Made by a program: the position numbers and the translations under genes
Shown here: piece after piece, positions 38,702-49,185 of the stretch
Layout of the letters: each line of letters begins with the position of its first letter
Position numbering within the stretch: position 1 is the stretch's first letter
Assembly (NCBI RefSeq): GCF_013371085.1
Contig: NZ_JABWCV010000009.1
Span: 119,572 to 183,571 of the forward strand
From: Vreelandella maris
Lineage (GTDB): Bacteria > Pseudomonadota > Gammaproteobacteria > Pseudomonadales > Halomonadaceae
Length of the DNA stretch: 64,000 bases
Reading direction: 5' to 3'
Notes under the pieces: model-generated
Database searches by the model: none
Seen by the model: only the letters and a program-made list of their open reading frames with translations
What the model was told of the DNA's origin: nothing

Positions 38702-40486
38702 ATGAGCGAAACCGGTGCAACGGCAGGCCGTCAAACTAGTACGAATCAAGCCGCCCCTCGCAGTGGCGGTAAAGCTAATGGAAGTACCGAACGTGATGCC
38801 GCCAGCGACTCGGCCTTCGGGCGAACGCTGAAGCAGCTGCGTGGTAATCCATTGGTGGCGCTACTCATTGCCGGCGCCGCCTCTATTGCCATTGTGGCAG
38901 CCCTCTTCATGTGGGCAAGTAGCCCAGAGTATCGCGTTCTTTATAGCAACTTGAGCGAATCCGATGGCGGCGGCATCATCAACGAGCTTGATGCCCGCGG
39001 CATTCCCTATCAGTTCAGCGAGGGCGGCCAAGCATTAATGGTGCCTAGCGACCAAGTCCACACCTTGCGCTTGCAACTAGCTGAGCAGGGCCTTCCCCGT
39101 GGTGGCAATTTGGGTCTGGAACTGATGGATAGCCAGGCGTTTGGGATTAGCCAATTTGCTGAGCAGATTAATTATCAGCGCGGCCTGGAAGGTGAGCTGG
39201 CACGCTCAATTGAATCACTAGGGCCAGTAGAAGGCGTTCGCGTCCACCTCTCCATGGCCAAACCATCGGTGTTTATTCGCGATCGTGAACCTGCGAAAGC
39301 ATCTGTGGTGCTCACCCTATTACCCGGCCGCGTGCTGGGTGAAGGGCAAGTTAGCGCTATCGTCCACATGGTCTCAGGCAGCGTTCCCGACCTTGCCGCT
39401 GAAGACGTCACCGTGGTTAATCAGGATGGTCGCTTGCTGTCTGCCGAAACAGGCAGCGGAAACGATCTCGATGGTTCGCAGCTTGAGTATATTGTCGAAG
39501 TTGAGCGCTCCTACCAGCAGCGTATTGAACATATTTTAACGCCCATTTTAGGTCGCGATAATGTGCGTGCCCAAGTTGCCGCACAAATAGACTTCTCACG
39601 ACGCGAGGAAACGTCTGAACGCTACGGCCCCAATCAGCCACCTAACGAAGCCGCCGTGCGTAGCCGTCAGCTCAGCCTTGCCTTCGATGGCGAAGACCCA
39701 TTGGCCACTGGCATTCCAGGTGCGCTAAGCAATACACCGCCAGGCACCCTGCCCTCCCCTATTAATGAACCAGCGGAAGAGGGCGACCCAGAAGTTGACG
39801 ACCAGCAAGAGGACGCGCCCCCTGAAGCGCTGCGTAACTTACGCCAAGACGACGTTATCAACTACGAAGTTGATCGCAGCATTGAGCATGTGCAACACCG
39901 TCTCGGCCAGATCGAGCGGCTATCCGCCGCAGTGGTCGTAAACTACCGCTCGGAAATGAACGATGAAGGCGAGTGGGTCGACGTTGCGCTAACCGATGAA
40001 GAAGTTGCCCAGATTGAGCGCTTGGTTCGTCAAGCAATGGGCTTTTCGCAGCTTCGTGGCGATGAGGTAGAAGTCGTCAATTCACCCTTCGCGCGCAGTG
40101 TTGATGAAACCACTGACGTCGTGTGGTGGCAGCAACCCAACACCCTTTCAATAGCCGCCACTGTAGGTCGCTACTTGCTGGTTGCGCTGGCTATCTTATT
40201 ACTCTACCTACTGATTTTGCGCCCCTTAATTAAGCGCTATACCCAATCCCCGGTTATGGCAACTGCAGTACCTGGCGGTACGTTGGCCGCGAGCGTAGGC
40301 GACGAAGAAGATGGCGAAGAGGGTGAAGAGTCCTCTGATGAGGGCGATGAGGCCTACGCTAAGCCCAAGCGGCGGCGTAAGACCTCACTTTATGAGCATA
40401 ACCTCAATGACCTGCGTGAAATGGCTCAAGAAGACCCCCGCATGGTCGCGATGATCATTCGTAGCTGGATGAATGCTAATGAGTAG
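38702..40486 (+). CDS. fliF: Flagellar MS-ring protein FliF
   Basis: Forms the membrane ring on which the flagellum is built. The 594-aa product has two membrane segments (about 52-72 and 476-497) enclosing the periplasmic ring-building domains with EGVRVHLSMAKPSVF, and a cytoplasmic tail that binds FliG. A very acidic Glu/Asp stretch (about 530-555) precedes the FliG-binding end. AGGAGG lies 5 bp before the ATG. It starts the rightward fliF-R run. Confidence 0.97.
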   Translation: MSETGATAGRQTSTNQAAPRSGGKANGSTERDAASDSAFGRTLKQLRGNPLVALLIAGAASIAIVAALFMWASSPEYRVLYSNLSESDGGGIINELDARGIPYQFSEGGQALMVPSDQVHTLRLQLAEQGLPRGGNLGLELMDSQAFGISQFAEQINYQRGLEGELARSIESLGPVEGVRVHLSMAKPSVFIRDREPAKASVVLTLLPGRVLGEGQVSAIVHMVSGSVPDLAAEDVTVVNQDGRLLSAETGSGNDLDGSQLEYIVEVERSYQQRIEHILTPILGRDNVRAQVAAQIDFSRREETSERYGPNQPPNEAAVRSRQLSLAFDGEDPLATGIPGALSNTPPGTLPSPINEPAEEGDPEVDDQQEDAPPEALRNLRQDDVINYEVDRSIEHVQHRLGQIERLSAAVVVNYRSEMNDEGEWVDVALTDEEVAQIERLVRQAMGFSQLRGDEVEVVNSPFARSVDETTDVVWWQQPNTLSIAATVGRYLLVALAILLLYLLILRPLIKRYTQSPVMATAVPGGTLAASVGDEEDGEEGEESSDEGDEAYAKPKRRRKTSLYEHNLNDLREMAQEDPRMVAMIIRSWMNANE

Positions 40487-41486
40487 TTCAATTGCTGAAA
40501 TGAGCGGTGCCCGCAAGAGCGCCGTCTTATTGCTTGCACTCGATGAAGACAGTGCCGCTGAGGTGTTTAAGTACCTTGGTGCCAATGAAGTGCAAGAAAT
40601 TAGTATGGAGATGGCCCGTCTGAATCAGGTCTCCCATGACGACATGAAAGCGGTGCTCGAAGCTTTCCATAAAGAAACCGAAGAGTTTGTAGCGCTTAAC
40701 CTGAATTCAAGCGACCACATTCGCTCGGTGCTGACCAAAGCACTGGGCAGCGAACGCGCCACTAGCCTGATCGAAGATATTCTCGAAACGACGGGCGGCA
40801 ACTCTGGCATCGACGCACTCAATCTCATGGAAGCCTCCATGGTGTCTGAGTTGATTCGCGACGAACACCCACAAATTATTGCGACTATTCTGGTCCACCT
40901 GGATCGCCATCAAGCTGCTGATATCCTTGAGCTATTTGAAGAAAAACTACGCAACGATGTCGTTCTCAGGATTGCCACCTTTAGCGGCGTTCAGCCCGCT
41001 GCCTTACAAGAATTGACCGAAGTGCTTACCAGCATGCTCGACGGCCAGAACCTCAAGCGCAGCAAAATGGGCGGTGTAAGAACAGCGGCCGAGATTCTTA
41101 ACTTAATGAACTCTTCTCAAGAAGAGACCGCCATCGAAACCGTTCGCTCTCACAGCGAAGATTTGGCACAGAAAATCATCGACGAAATGTTCCTGTTCGA
41201 GAATCTGCTCGACCTCGACAACCGCGCCATTCAAATGGTACTTCAGGAAGTCGATACCAACTCGCTGGTGGTGGCCCTTAAAGGTGCTCAGGACGCCTTG
41301 GTGGACAAATTCCTGCGCAATATGTCGCAGCGCGCCGCCGATTTAGTGCGCGAAGATATGGAAGCCCGCGGCCCCATCCGCGTCTCTCAAGTGGAGACCG
41401 AGCAGAAAGCCATTTTGCAGGTTGTGCGGCGCTTAGCTGATTCAGGTGAAATTGTCCTAGCAGGTGGAGATGATGAGTATGTCTAA
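40473..41486 (+). CDS. fliG: Flagellar motor switch protein FliG
   Basis: Rotor protein that meets the stator and sets torque. The 337-aa product has the three armadillo-like domains, the EHPQ motif (IRDEHPQIIATIL) and the C-terminal charged helix region. The start overlaps the end of fliF by 14 bp. ATG at 40473, 40479 and 40500 are all possible; the first is given. Confidence 0.96.
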   Translation: MLMSSSIAEMSGARKSAVLLLALDEDSAAEVFKYLGANEVQEISMEMARLNQVSHDDMKAVLEAFHKETEEFVALNLNSSDHIRSVLTKALGSERATSLIEDILETTGGNSGIDALNLMEASMVSELIRDEHPQIIATILVHLDRHQAADILELFEEKLRNDVVLRIATFSGVQPAALQELTEVLTSMLDGQNLKRSKMGGVRTAAEILNLMNSSQEETAIETVRSHSEDLAQKIIDEMFLFENLLDLDNRAIQMVLQEVDTNSLVVALKGAQDALVDKFLRNMSQRAADLVREDMEARGPIRVSQVETEQKAILQVVRRLADSGEIVLAGGDDEYV

Positions 41487-42249
41487 TACTCACTCGCCTA
41501 AATTTGATCGCCATGGCGATTGGCGCCGCTGGCAAATGGATGAGCTGGCCACCACGGCTGAGCGCGTTGCTGATGGCGAGGAACCCACGGCTCACCAACG
41601 CAAGGTACAGGCGGCGCAAAAGGCAGCCGAACTGGCGCGCCAGCGTGAAGAGAAAGAGCGCCAGGAACTCCATGACCGTATTCGCCTGGAAGCGGAAGAA
41701 GAAGGCTATAAGGCAGGCTTTGAACAGGGCCACAAAGAGGGAATGGAAAAAGGCTTGTCAGAAGCCGCTGAGCAGGCACAAGTGGAGTTACAAGAGCAAA
41801 TTCGGCTAACCGTTACCCCGCTACAAAGCCTTGCAAAGCAATTCTCTGATGCACTAGAGCGCATTGACGACACCATCGCCCATGACCTGGTTGAGTTAGC
41901 GCTAGCGACCGGCAGACAGCTTGCCAGTGATGCCATACAGGAAACGCCTGAGCAGATTTTAGCGATGGTGCGCGAGCTTCTACACACCGAGCCGCCCTTG
42001 GTAGGTCAGCAGCGCCTGTGGCTCAACCCCGATGATCACACTTTGGTAGAAGAGCACTTAGGTAATGAACTTAGGGCTGCCAACTGGAAGCTGCAACCCG
42101 ATGATCAACTTGCCCGTGGCGGTTGCCGGGTAACCAGTGCCCAGGGCGAAATTGACGCGACTTTCGAAAATCGCTGGCAGGCAATTCAAGCTCAGTCGCG
42201 CAAACGTGGCCTCAATTCACCACCACCTTCTAACGTCCCTTCATCCTAG
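41479..42249 (+). CDS. fliH: Flagellar assembly protein FliH
   Basis: Stator of the export ATPase; holds FliI near the gate. The 256-aa product shows a charged N-terminal coiled coil, a Gly-repeat helix ([17 protein letters not shown]) and the FliH C-domain. Several starts exist (GTG 41464, ATG 41470, 41473, 41479). That at 41479 is best spaced (9 bp) from GGTGGAG. It overlaps the fliG stop by 8 bp. Confidence 0.92.
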   Translation: MSNTHSPKFDRHGDWRRWQMDELATTAERVADGEEPTAHQRKVQAAQKAAELARQREEKERQELHDRIRLEAEEEGYKAGFEQGHKEGMEKGLSEAAEQAQVELQEQIRLTVTPLQSLAKQFSDALERIDDTIAHDLVELALATGRQLASDAIQETPEQILAMVRELLHTEPPLVGQQRLWLNPDDHTLVEEHLGNELRAANWKLQPDDQLARGGCRVTSAQGEIDATFENRWQAIQAQSRKRGLNSPPPSNVPSS

Positions 42250-42260
42250 GCCCATACGCT

Positions 42261-43667
42261 ATGGCAGATACCACCTGTCCCCATCAACATCGCTGGAATA
42301 AGGCAGTGCGACGCACGCAGCAGCGCGTCAGCCATTTGCCGCGCTACCGAAACAGCGGTCGCGTCATTCGCGCGACAGGGATGGTGATCGAGGTAGTCGG
42401 GTTACGGGTGGCCGTCGGTAGCGCATGCCGAATTGAACTACCTGGTAGTGATGGTCGGCTAGCCGACAGTGACAAGCACGCTGAAGCCGAGGTGGTTGGT
42501 TTTTCTGGTGACAAACTATTTTTAATGCCGCTAGAAGAGGTTTCTGGGTTGATGCCTGGCGCACGCGTTTCCCCTTTGGATGAAGGCGGCAGCAATAGCG
42601 CACGGCGATTCCCAATAGGCGAAGATTTGCTAGGCCGCGTGCTTGATGGCAACGGCAACCCGCTTGATGATCGCGAAAGCATACTCAACAACATAGAAGA
42701 AACGCCTCGTGCCACCCTCAGCACGCCTTCTCTTAATCCCCTTTCACGCGCCCCTATTGAAGAACAGATTGATGTCGGCATCCGCGCAATTAATGCGCTG
42801 CTAAGCGTAGGGCGAGGGCAACGGATGGGGCTTTTTGCAGGTTCTGGGGTGGGTAAATCGGTGCTGCTGGGAATGATGGCGCGCTACACCAAGGCCGATG
42901 TGATTGTTGTTGGCTTGATTGGTGAACGGGGCCGTGAAGTACAGGACTTTATCGATAATATCTTGGGTCCAGAGGGGCGGCGGCGTGCCGTGGTGGTAGC
43001 GGCTCCCGCTGATACCTCGCCACTGCAACGCTTACAAGGTGCCGCGTATGCTACGCGCCTGGCTGAAGGATTTCGCGATGAGGGCCGTGATGTCCTGTTG
43101 ATTATGGATTCACTGACTCGCTATGCCATGGCCCAGCGGGAAATTGCCCTGGCTATCGGTGAGCCACCCGCCACCAAAGGCTATCCGCCGTCAGTGTTTG
43201 CCAAATTACCTAGTTTAGTAGAGCGCGCAGGCAACGCTGAGCGCGGCGGCGGTTCGATAACAGCGTTTTATACAGTTCTTACGGAAGGCGACGATCAGCA
43301 GGACCCGATTGCCGATGCTGCTCGCGCCATCTTAGACGGGCACATTGTGTTATCAAGAACGTTAGCAGAAGCAGGACATTATCCTGCCATTGATATAGAA
43401 GCGTCCATCAGCCGGGCGATGACCTCGATCACCGCTCCTGAGCAACTCCAGGAAGCGCGTGTTTTCAAGCAGTTGTTTTCGCGCTACCAGCGTAACCGGG
43501 ACCTTATTAGTGTCGGTGCCTACAGCCCTGGTCACGACCCACAGCTCGACGAGGCGGTGAAACGGTTCCCTTCATTAGAGAACTTCCTTCAACAAAATAT
43601 TAATGAGAGCGCAACGCTTGCCGATTCTCGTCAAGCGTTGCGCTCACTGGTGGGAGGGCGTACATGA
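42261..43667 (+). CDS. fliI: Flagellum-specific export ATPase FliI
   Basis: Hexameric ATPase that prepares substrates for export. The 468-aa protein is of the F1-beta type: Walker A GSGVGKS (about 195-201), Walker [12 protein letters not shown] and the [10 protein letters not shown] segment. The N-terminal 30 residues are basic. The stop overlaps the fliJ start (ATGA). Confidence 0.97.
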   Translation: MADTTCPHQHRWNKAVRRTQQRVSHLPRYRNSGRVIRATGMVIEVVGLRVAVGSACRIELPGSDGRLADSDKHAEAEVVGFSGDKLFLMPLEEVSGLMPGARVSPLDEGGSNSARRFPIGEDLLGRVLDGNGNPLDDRESILNNIEETPRATLSTPSLNPLSRAPIEEQIDVGIRAINALLSVGRGQRMGLFAGSGVGKSVLLGMMARYTKADVIVVGLIGERGREVQDFIDNILGPEGRRRAVVVAAPADTSPLQRLQGAAYATRLAEGFRDEGRDVLLIMDSLTRYAMAQREIALAIGEPPATKGYPPSVFAKLPSLVERAGNAERGGGSITAFYTVLTEGDDQQDPIADAARAILDGHIVLSRTLAEAGHYPAIDIEASISRAMTSITAPEQLQEARVFKQLFSRYQRNRDLISVGAYSPGHDPQLDEAVKRFPSLENFLQQNINESATLADSRQALRSLVGGRT

Positions 43668-44116
43668 GTACATCGCAACTCGAAATGCTAACCGACTTAG
43701 CCAGAGACTCTCGCGATCACGCGGGCAAAGTACTAGCGCAAGAGAGACAAACAGAGCAGCAAACGACCGCTCAACTACAGTCGCTGCTGAGTTACCGAGC
43801 CGAGTATGCTGAGCGATTGCAGAAAGCGATGCGCGATGGCATTGACCCTGCCACCATGTACAACTATCAACAATTTCTAGCCTCGCTGGATACAGCCCTA
43901 AGCCGTGCCCGGCAAGCGTTAGCGGCACAGCAGGCAAGCGTTCAGCAGAGTCAAAAGAACTGGCAACAAGAGCAGCGCAAGCTCTCTTCCTACGATACAC
44001 TGGCGTCGCGTCGACTGTTAGAAGAGCACCGCCGCAGCGAGCGTCATGAACAAAAAACTAACGATGATCTGGTGACTAGCCGTTTGGCTCGTCAGCATAA
44101 CGACACTCCGCATTAG
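43664..44116 (+). CDS. fliJ: Flagellar export protein FliJ
   Basis: A 150-aa coiled-coil protein, rich in Gln, Arg and Ala, that fits into the FliI ring and links it to FlhA. The pattern of two long helices and the position between fliI and fliK identify it. Translation is coupled to fliI. Confidence 0.92.
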   Translation: MSTSQLEMLTDLARDSRDHAGKVLAQERQTEQQTTAQLQSLLSYRAEYAERLQKAMRDGIDPATMYNYQQFLASLDTALSRARQALAAQQASVQQSQKNWQQEQRKLSSYDTLASRRLLEEHRRSERHEQKTNDDLVTSRLARQHNDTPH

Positions 44117-44135
44117 CGGTGCCAGGGAACTGACC

Positions 44136-45605
44136 ATGACTATTCACCAGTTGCTTTCAGCCAGCCAAAGCTCGCCTCAGACGCAGTCTCATGGCACTTT
44201 CAGCCGGCAAGATTCTCCCAACGGTTTTTTCCAGCAGGCGTTTTCACAAGCTTCTGCCGCGCAACGCTTGTCGGCACCTACGCTTAGTGAGAATGGCTCG
44301 TTACAGACAGCTTCACACCAAGCACAGCTCAATACACTCGGTAGCCTCTTATCTGACGCGCTAGAAATGGATAGCGAGGATTTGAACGCCGTCCTTGAAG
44401 CACTCGGGCTTGATCTCAGTGAAAGCGACTTATCTGATCTACTGGCTCAGCTTGAACTGCCGAATTCAAAGATCAAAGTAGACACGCTGGAGCTTAAGGG
44501 TGCGGAATCTGCCACGCCCCTTGACGAGATTGCTGCTCGTCTCGCCCTAATGGCTTCATTTTCTGAAAGTAGCCCTCAAGCACAGCCTGAATCACCAATG
44601 ACTCCGGCTGCCTTCGAGATCATTACAGAACAGTTAAATATTAATCAGGATCAAGTCAACGAGCTTGCAGCAGCATTGAATTCCCTGATGAACCAAGCTC
44701 AAAGCGCCCAGCCTTTAGCTACTGCTTCTACACAGGATGGCAGCCCCTCTCTAGCGCTAGAGACTGTCGCCGAGCAGCTTAATATTAGCCAAGTTGAAGC
44801 AGCACAGTTGGTCTCCGCGCTAAATGGCCTGATTGCCCAACGCCAGGGTGGTCAGAGCGATCAATCCTTGCCTGTTGATACAGCTCGCTTAACCAGCGCT
44901 CCTGCACCGGCTATGGACATTCAGGCTGCTCCACGAGCTCAACCTGATACTTTCTTTGCGCAAGTTAATACCAGCGCTGCCGCCACCTCACAGATCAGCA
45001 GCGAAGCCCTAATGGGGGCTCTAATGACGCTTGAGGGAGCACCAAAAGGAAGTCAATCCAGTGAGCACTTACCTACAGGCTTTTCGTTAGCCGCTGGCAG
45101 TGGTCCGTTAGCTTCAACACCTTCTGCACAAGGGTTTACTCCCACAGTCGCCCCGACACCCGCTGCCTTAACAACGCCCTTTACAAGCCCTGCCTGGCCA
45201 CAACAGCTTGGCCAACAGTTGGTGCAGATTTCACAGCGTGGGGGCGAACAACACGTCCAAATGCAGTTGAATCCAGCAGAGCTAGGGCCGCTATCTATCT
45301 CTTTAAAATTTGGTGAACAAGGGGCGCAAGCACACTTTTTGTCCGCCCATGCTCAGGTGCGACAAGTACTTGAACAAGCGATTCCTCAATTAAGGGAAGC
45401 ATTGGCTGAACAAGGTATTTCGCTAGGCGAGACATCGGTAGGAGAACAGCGAGACCCTAATGCACAGGGCTTTGCCCAATCAGGCGGTGGACGAGGCACA
45501 GGAATAGGCAGTGACAGTGGCGATGAAGGCGAGGGTGAGAAACTCTCGTTAAGTGCCGAAAGCAGCCCACTGATCATCGATGGACGAGTCGACCTTTACG
45601 CTTAG
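44136..45605 (+). CDS. fliK: Flagellar hook-length control protein FliK
   Basis: Secreted ruler that measures the hook and triggers the FlhB switch. The 489-aa product has a Ser/Gln/Ala-rich N-terminal part, a Pro/Thr-rich linker, and the switch domain with QMQLNPAELGPLSISLKF and LREALAEQGISLGETSV. Residues 161-188 and 209-236 are a visible internal duplication (ITEQLNINQ... and VAEQLNISQ..., 48 residues apart). AGGGA precedes the ATG. It lies in the normal place between fliJ and fliL. Confidence 0.94.
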   Translation: MTIHQLLSASQSSPQTQSHGTFSRQDSPNGFFQQAFSQASAAQRLSAPTLSENGSLQTASHQAQLNTLGSLLSDALEMDSEDLNAVLEALGLDLSESDLSDLLAQLELPNSKIKVDTLELKGAESATPLDEIAARLALMASFSESSPQAQPESPMTPAAFEIITEQLNINQDQVNELAAALNSLMNQAQSAQPLATASTQDGSPSLALETVAEQLNISQVEAAQLVSALNGLIAQRQGGQSDQSLPVDTARLTSAPAPAMDIQAAPRAQPDTFFAQVNTSAAATSQISSEALMGALMTLEGAPKGSQSSEHLPTGFSLAAGSGPLASTPSAQGFTPTVAPTPAALTTPFTSPAWPQQLGQQLVQISQRGGEQHVQMQLNPAELGPLSISLKFGEQGAQAHFLSAHAQVRQVLEQAIPQLREALAEQGISLGETSVGEQRDPNAQGFAQSGGGRGTGIGSDSGDEGEGEKLSLSAESSPLIIDGRVDLYA

Positions 45606-45685
45606 CCCTTTACGCTTAATAGGGGTCGCCTGACTCTGTATGATTATTCTGGTGCCGAGCACACGAGATAACTAAACCAAAAGAT

Positions 45686-45704
45686 AGGCTTGCCAAACAA
45701 GCCT
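45686..45704 (+). repeat. Hairpin between fliK and fliL
   Basis: AGGCTTG (45686-45692) pairs with CAAGCCT (45698-45704) around loop CCAAA, followed by a T-rich but broken tract. It lies in the only long gap (175 bp) of the fliF-R run and could be a weak or partial terminator that splits fliF-K from fliL-R. A CATAAT -10-like sequence at about 45737 hints at an internal promoter, without a good -35. Confidence 0.4.
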
Positions 45705-45780
45705 GTTCATTTCATCACCAGCATGCGCTTTAGGCATAATACTTTGCTAGTGATACGCATGGAGTTCACAGGAATCGCAA

Positions 45781-46257
45781 ATGGCAGAAACAAGCGGCGG
45801 GTCAAAAAAACTGCTCTGGATAATGATTATCTTGGTGCTGCTGTCGTCGATAGGCGCAGCGGTCGCTATTTATATGGTAATCGACCAGCGTAAAGATGGT
45901 ACAGAAACGGCAGAAGTGCAGCAGGCGATGGAGCGCGCGACGCCCATTTTTATGCGCATTGAACCCTTTACCGTCAACCTCGTCGATGACGGCTATGGCT
46001 CACGTTTACTCTATACAGGCGTGACCCTTCGCGTTGGGAACGAGGAAAGCAAAGTCATTCTTGAAGAACATATGCCCCAAGTGCGTAGCCGTTTATTAAT
46101 GCTGCTTTCCGGCAAGCAGGCTGATGAACTTACCTCAACGGAAGGTAAACAGCAGCTTGCTCAGTCGATTGTTGACCGACTAAACGTCCCGTTAACGGAA
46201 AATCAGCCGCCGCTTGATTTGCGTGAAGTTTTATTCACTGAATTTATTGTGCAATAA
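45781..46257 (+). CDS. fliL: Flagellar basal body-associated protein FliL
   Basis: Ring-forming membrane protein that supports the stators. The 158-aa product has one N-terminal membrane segment (about 11-33) and a periplasmic stomatin-like domain (MRIEPFTVNLVDDGYGSRLL, then LREVLFTEFIVQ). AGGA lies about 9 bp before the ATG. Confidence 0.94.
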   Translation: MAETSGGSKKLLWIMIILVLLSSIGAAVAIYMVIDQRKDGTETAEVQQAMERATPIFMRIEPFTVNLVDDGYGSRLLYTGVTLRVGNEESKVILEEHMPQVRSRLLMLLSGKQADELTSTEGKQQLAQSIVDRLNVPLTENQPPLDLREVLFTEFIVQ

Positions 46258-46278
46258 CCTCGGGAACTGGAGCCGTTC

Positions 46279-47334
46279 ATGTCACAGGACGATCTACTGT
46301 CCCAGGAAGAAATTGATGCCCTGCTAAAGGGTGTTAGCGGAGACGATGAGTCATCGCCTTCCTCTTCCCAAACGCAAGATGAATCGCGTATTCGCGCTTA
46401 CGATCCGGCGACTCAGCATCGCGTTATTCGTGAGCGCTTGCATGCGCTGGATTTCATCAATGAGCGTTTCGCTCGTTACTTTCGTAACGGGCTGTTTAAT
46501 TTATTACGGCGTAGTGCAGATATCACAGTAGAGTCGGTACGCTATCAAAGCTTTAGCGAATTTTCTCGCAATGTTCCCGTACCCACGAACCTGAATATTG
46601 TGTCAATGAAGCCGCTGCGCGGCTCTGCGCTTGTGGTGTTCCCACCTAACCTCGTTTTTATGGTGGTTGACAACCTCTTCGGTGGTGATGGTCGTTTTGT
46701 CACTAAATCGGACGGCCGCGAATTTACCAACACTGAACAACGTATTATCCAGCGCCTGCTCAATCTGGCAATTGATGCTTATCAAGAAGCCTGGAAGGTC
46801 GTTTACCCACTTGATGTGAGTTTTTTGCGCTCAGAAGTACAGTCAAAATTTGCCAACATCACTAACTCACCTAACGAAATCGTGGTGAATACCAAGTTCA
46901 ATATTGAAGTTGGCAATCTATCAAGCAATTTCCAGATATGCATGCCTTACGCCATGATCGAGCCGTTGCGGGATTTATTGGCCAACCCGATCAACGATAG
47001 TAACCACGACCAAGATGGCAGTTGGTCGCGCCGTATGGCGAGTGAGCTACGTCAATCAGAAGTAGAGTTGGTGGCAGAGTTTGCGCAGATACCCAGCCGT
47101 ATCGCCCATGTAATGGGGCTAAAGAAGGGTGATGTCCTCCCACTAGAAATTCCAAGCTCAATTACAGCCAGTGTGGATGGTGTGCCTGTTATGCAGTGTG
47201 AGTACGGCAGCCAACGTCAACAGCATGCGCTGCGTGTCTTACATCTGATCGACCATGCCGCTATGAACAGCGCATCGTCCAAAGACTTTATTAAAGTGCC
47301 TACGCGACAGAAAGCCAAGGAATCCAAAGCATGA
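46279..47334 (+). CDS. fliM: Flagellar motor switch protein FliM
   Basis: C-ring protein that binds CheY-P. The 351-aa product begins with the CheY-binding peptide (LSQEEIDALLKGV), followed by the middle CheC-like domain and the C-terminal FliN-like domain. GGAG precedes the ATG by 6 bp; the stop overlaps the fliN start. Confidence 0.97.
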   Translation: MSQDDLLSQEEIDALLKGVSGDDESSPSSSQTQDESRIRAYDPATQHRVIRERLHALDFINERFARYFRNGLFNLLRRSADITVESVRYQSFSEFSRNVPVPTNLNIVSMKPLRGSALVVFPPNLVFMVVDNLFGGDGRFVTKSDGREFTNTEQRIIQRLLNLAIDAYQEAWKVVYPLDVSFLRSEVQSKFANITNSPNEIVVNTKFNIEVGNLSSNFQICMPYAMIEPLRDLLANPINDSNHDQDGSWSRRMASELRQSEVELVAEFAQIPSRIAHVMGLKKGDVLPLEIPSSITASVDGVPVMQCEYGSQRQQHALRVLHLIDHAAMNSASSKDFIKVPTRQKAKESKA

Positions 47335-47855
47335 CTGATCCCAATAAGCCTAATCAGAACGTCTCTGAAGACGATTGGGCGGATGCCATGTCCGAGCAAG
47401 AAGAGACGGCCTCCAGCGCCGACGCCGCCAGCGAAGAGGAAGATCCGTGGGCAGCTGCCATGGCAGAGCAAGAAGCCGCCGAAGAGAGCTCAGAAGAATC
47501 TGCTGCTGAGCCAGAGCCCAAGGCGCCCGCTGCAAAAGCCGCGAGTGATGACGTGTTCCGCCCGTTAAGCCCAGACAACGGTTCCTCACAGGCGCGTGAG
47601 CTTGAGATGATCATGGATATCCCGGTGAAACTCACCGTGGAGTTAGGCCGTACCAAGCTAACCATTAAGCAATTGCTGGAGTTAGCACAAGGCTCTGTTA
47701 TTGAGCTTGAAGGGCTCGCTGGCGAGCCGATGGATATCTTGATTAATGGCTATTTAATCGCTCAAGGGGAAGTAGTGGTTATTGAGGATAAATACGGGAT
47801 TCGTATCACTGAAATCGTCACACCTTCCGAACGAATTCACAAATTGAACCGATGA
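47331..47855 (+). CDS. fliN: Flagellar motor switch protein FliN, with duplicated N-terminal motif
   Basis: C-ring protein, also docking FliH. At 174 aa it is about 35 residues longer than E. coli FliN. The conserved C-domain (IMDIPVKLTVELGR to ITPSERIHKL) is ordinary. The acidic N-terminal tail contains two copies of the motif that in E. coli FliN (WAEALSEQ) lies in the CheY-interacting tail: WADAMSEQ at 16-23 and WAAAMAEQ at 40-47, 24 residues apart, with matching codons. Overlaps fliM and fliO by ATGA junctions. Confidence 0.96.
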   Translation: MTDPNKPNQNVSEDDWADAMSEQEETASSADAASEEEDPWAAAMAEQEAAEESSEESAAEPEPKAPAAKAASDDVFRPLSPDNGSSQARELEMIMDIPVKLTVELGRTKLTIKQLLELAQGSVIELEGLAGEPMDILINGYLIAQGEVVVIEDKYGIRITEIVTPSERIHKLNR

Positions 47856-48295
47856 GTGTTACTACCACCTCGGCGCAGAATGGCTCGCTTGATGCACTAG
47901 GCAATGGGGGCGAGTCATTAGTGGGCATGGCTATGCTGGGTAAAACCGCCGCCGCTTTGGCCCTCGTTATTGCGATCATTTTAATTTGTACGGCGCTTTT
48001 AAAGCGCTGGAGCAACCACACCACACGTCATGGCGCTCACTTACGTGTCGTGGGCAGCACTGCGGTGGGCAATCGTGAACGTGTTGTTATCGTTGAAGTG
48101 GAAGATACGTGGCTGGTTATTGGCGTTGGCGGGGGACGTATTACTAAGTTACACGAACGCCCGGCTCCAGAAGAGCGCGCTCCCATCGCCGCATCTCCAC
48201 CGTCTTCGCGCTTTGCGCGACGATTATCGAAAGCGCTAGCCGCTAGCCAGCGCAAAGGGTCAGCCGCTCCCTCCGATCCCCATAAGACGCCATGA
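47852..48295 (+). CDS. fliO: Flagellar export protein FliO
   Basis: Assembly helper for the FliP ring. The 147-aa protein has one membrane segment (about 28-50) and a short cytoplasmic domain ([20 protein letters not shown]) with a basic tail. It overlaps fliN and fliP by 4 bp at each end. Confidence 0.92.
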   Translation: MSVTTTSAQNGSLDALGNGGESLVGMAMLGKTAAALALVIAIILICTALLKRWSNHTTRHGAHLRVVGSTAVGNRERVVIVEVEDTWLVIGVGGGRITKLHERPAPEERAPIAASPPSSRFARRLSKALAASQRKGSAAPSDPHKTP

Positions 48296-49116
48296 GGCAA
48301 TGGATGCACCTTTCTTGGCCCTGTTTTTTTAAGCCGTCTGTTTCAAAAACCTATATTTCTAACCGCGATGGTCAGCGCTGGCTATGGCTGATTAGTGCGA
48401 TGGCTCTATGCTTTATCGCCGCACCAGTGCATGCTCAGCAAATACCCGGGATTATTTCGCAGCCATTAGAGGATGGCGGGCAGCAGTGGTCGCTTTCGCT
48501 GCAAACCCTGCTCTTTCTGAGCTCGCTAGCGTTTTTACCTTCAATGCTGCTGATGATGACCAGTTTTACACGCATCATCATTGTGCTTAGCCTATTGCGT
48601 ACAGCGATGGGCACCCAGGCAACACCGCCCAATCAAGTGCTCTTGGGGATCGCACTGTTCTTAACTTTTTTTATTATGTCGCCGGTATTGGCACAGGTCT
48701 ATGACAACGCCTGGGTGCCACTGACTAATGAAACAATAAATTTTGAAGAGTTTTTATTACTTGCCCAAGACCCCTTTCGTGAATTTATGCTTGCCCAAAC
48801 CCGGGAGCCCGACTTGGCTTTATTCGTTCGCTTGGCGGATGTAGGCCCTATGCAAGGGCCAGAAGAGTTGCCTATGCGTGTTTTGTTGCCTGCCTTTGTT
48901 ACCAGCGAACTGAAAACCGCTTTTCAAATTGGCTTTACTATATTTATTCCGTTCTTAATCATCGACCTAGTCGTCGCCAGCACGCTGATGGCACTGGGGA
49001 TGATGATGGTACCGCCCATAACAATCTCGTTACCCTTTAAACTAATGCTGTTCATTTTAGTGGATGGTTGGCAGCTTATTATTGGCTCGATGGCTGAAAG
49101 CTTTTACATGATATAG
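48292..49116 (+). CDS. fliP: Flagellar export gate protein FliP
   Basis: Core of the export channel. The 274-aa product has an unusually long N-terminus before the signal peptide (cleavage after VHA near residue 49), then the conserved FliP segments ([52 protein letters not shown]). The ATG overlapping the fliO stop is taken; a start nearer the signal peptide is possible but no in-frame ATG precedes it closely. Confidence 0.95.
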   Translation: MRQWMHLSWPCFFKPSVSKTYISNRDGQRWLWLISAMALCFIAAPVHAQQIPGIISQPLEDGGQQWSLSLQTLLFLSSLAFLPSMLLMMTSFTRIIIVLSLLRTAMGTQATPPNQVLLGIALFLTFFIMSPVLAQVYDNAWVPLTNETINFEEFLLLAQDPFREFMLAQTREPDLALFVRLADVGPMQGPEELPMRVLLPAFVTSELKTAFQIGFTIFIPFLIIDLVVASTLMALGMMMVPPITISLPFKLMLFILVDGWQLIIGSMAESFYMI

Positions 49117-49152
49117 CGTGTTAGTGAGATAGCTTTTTATATCAAATAGGCC

Positions 49153-49171
49153 GTGGCGTTTTATACGCCAC
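49153..49171 (+). repeat. Hairpin just before the fliQ ribosome-binding site
   Basis: GTGGCGT (49153-49159) pairs with ACGCCAC (49165-49171) around TTTAT, ending 2 bp before the fliQ GAGGA. It occupies the only gap in fliMNOPQR where genes do not overlap or nearly abut. Confidence 0.5.
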
Positions 49172-49185
49172 AGAGGATTCCTACG

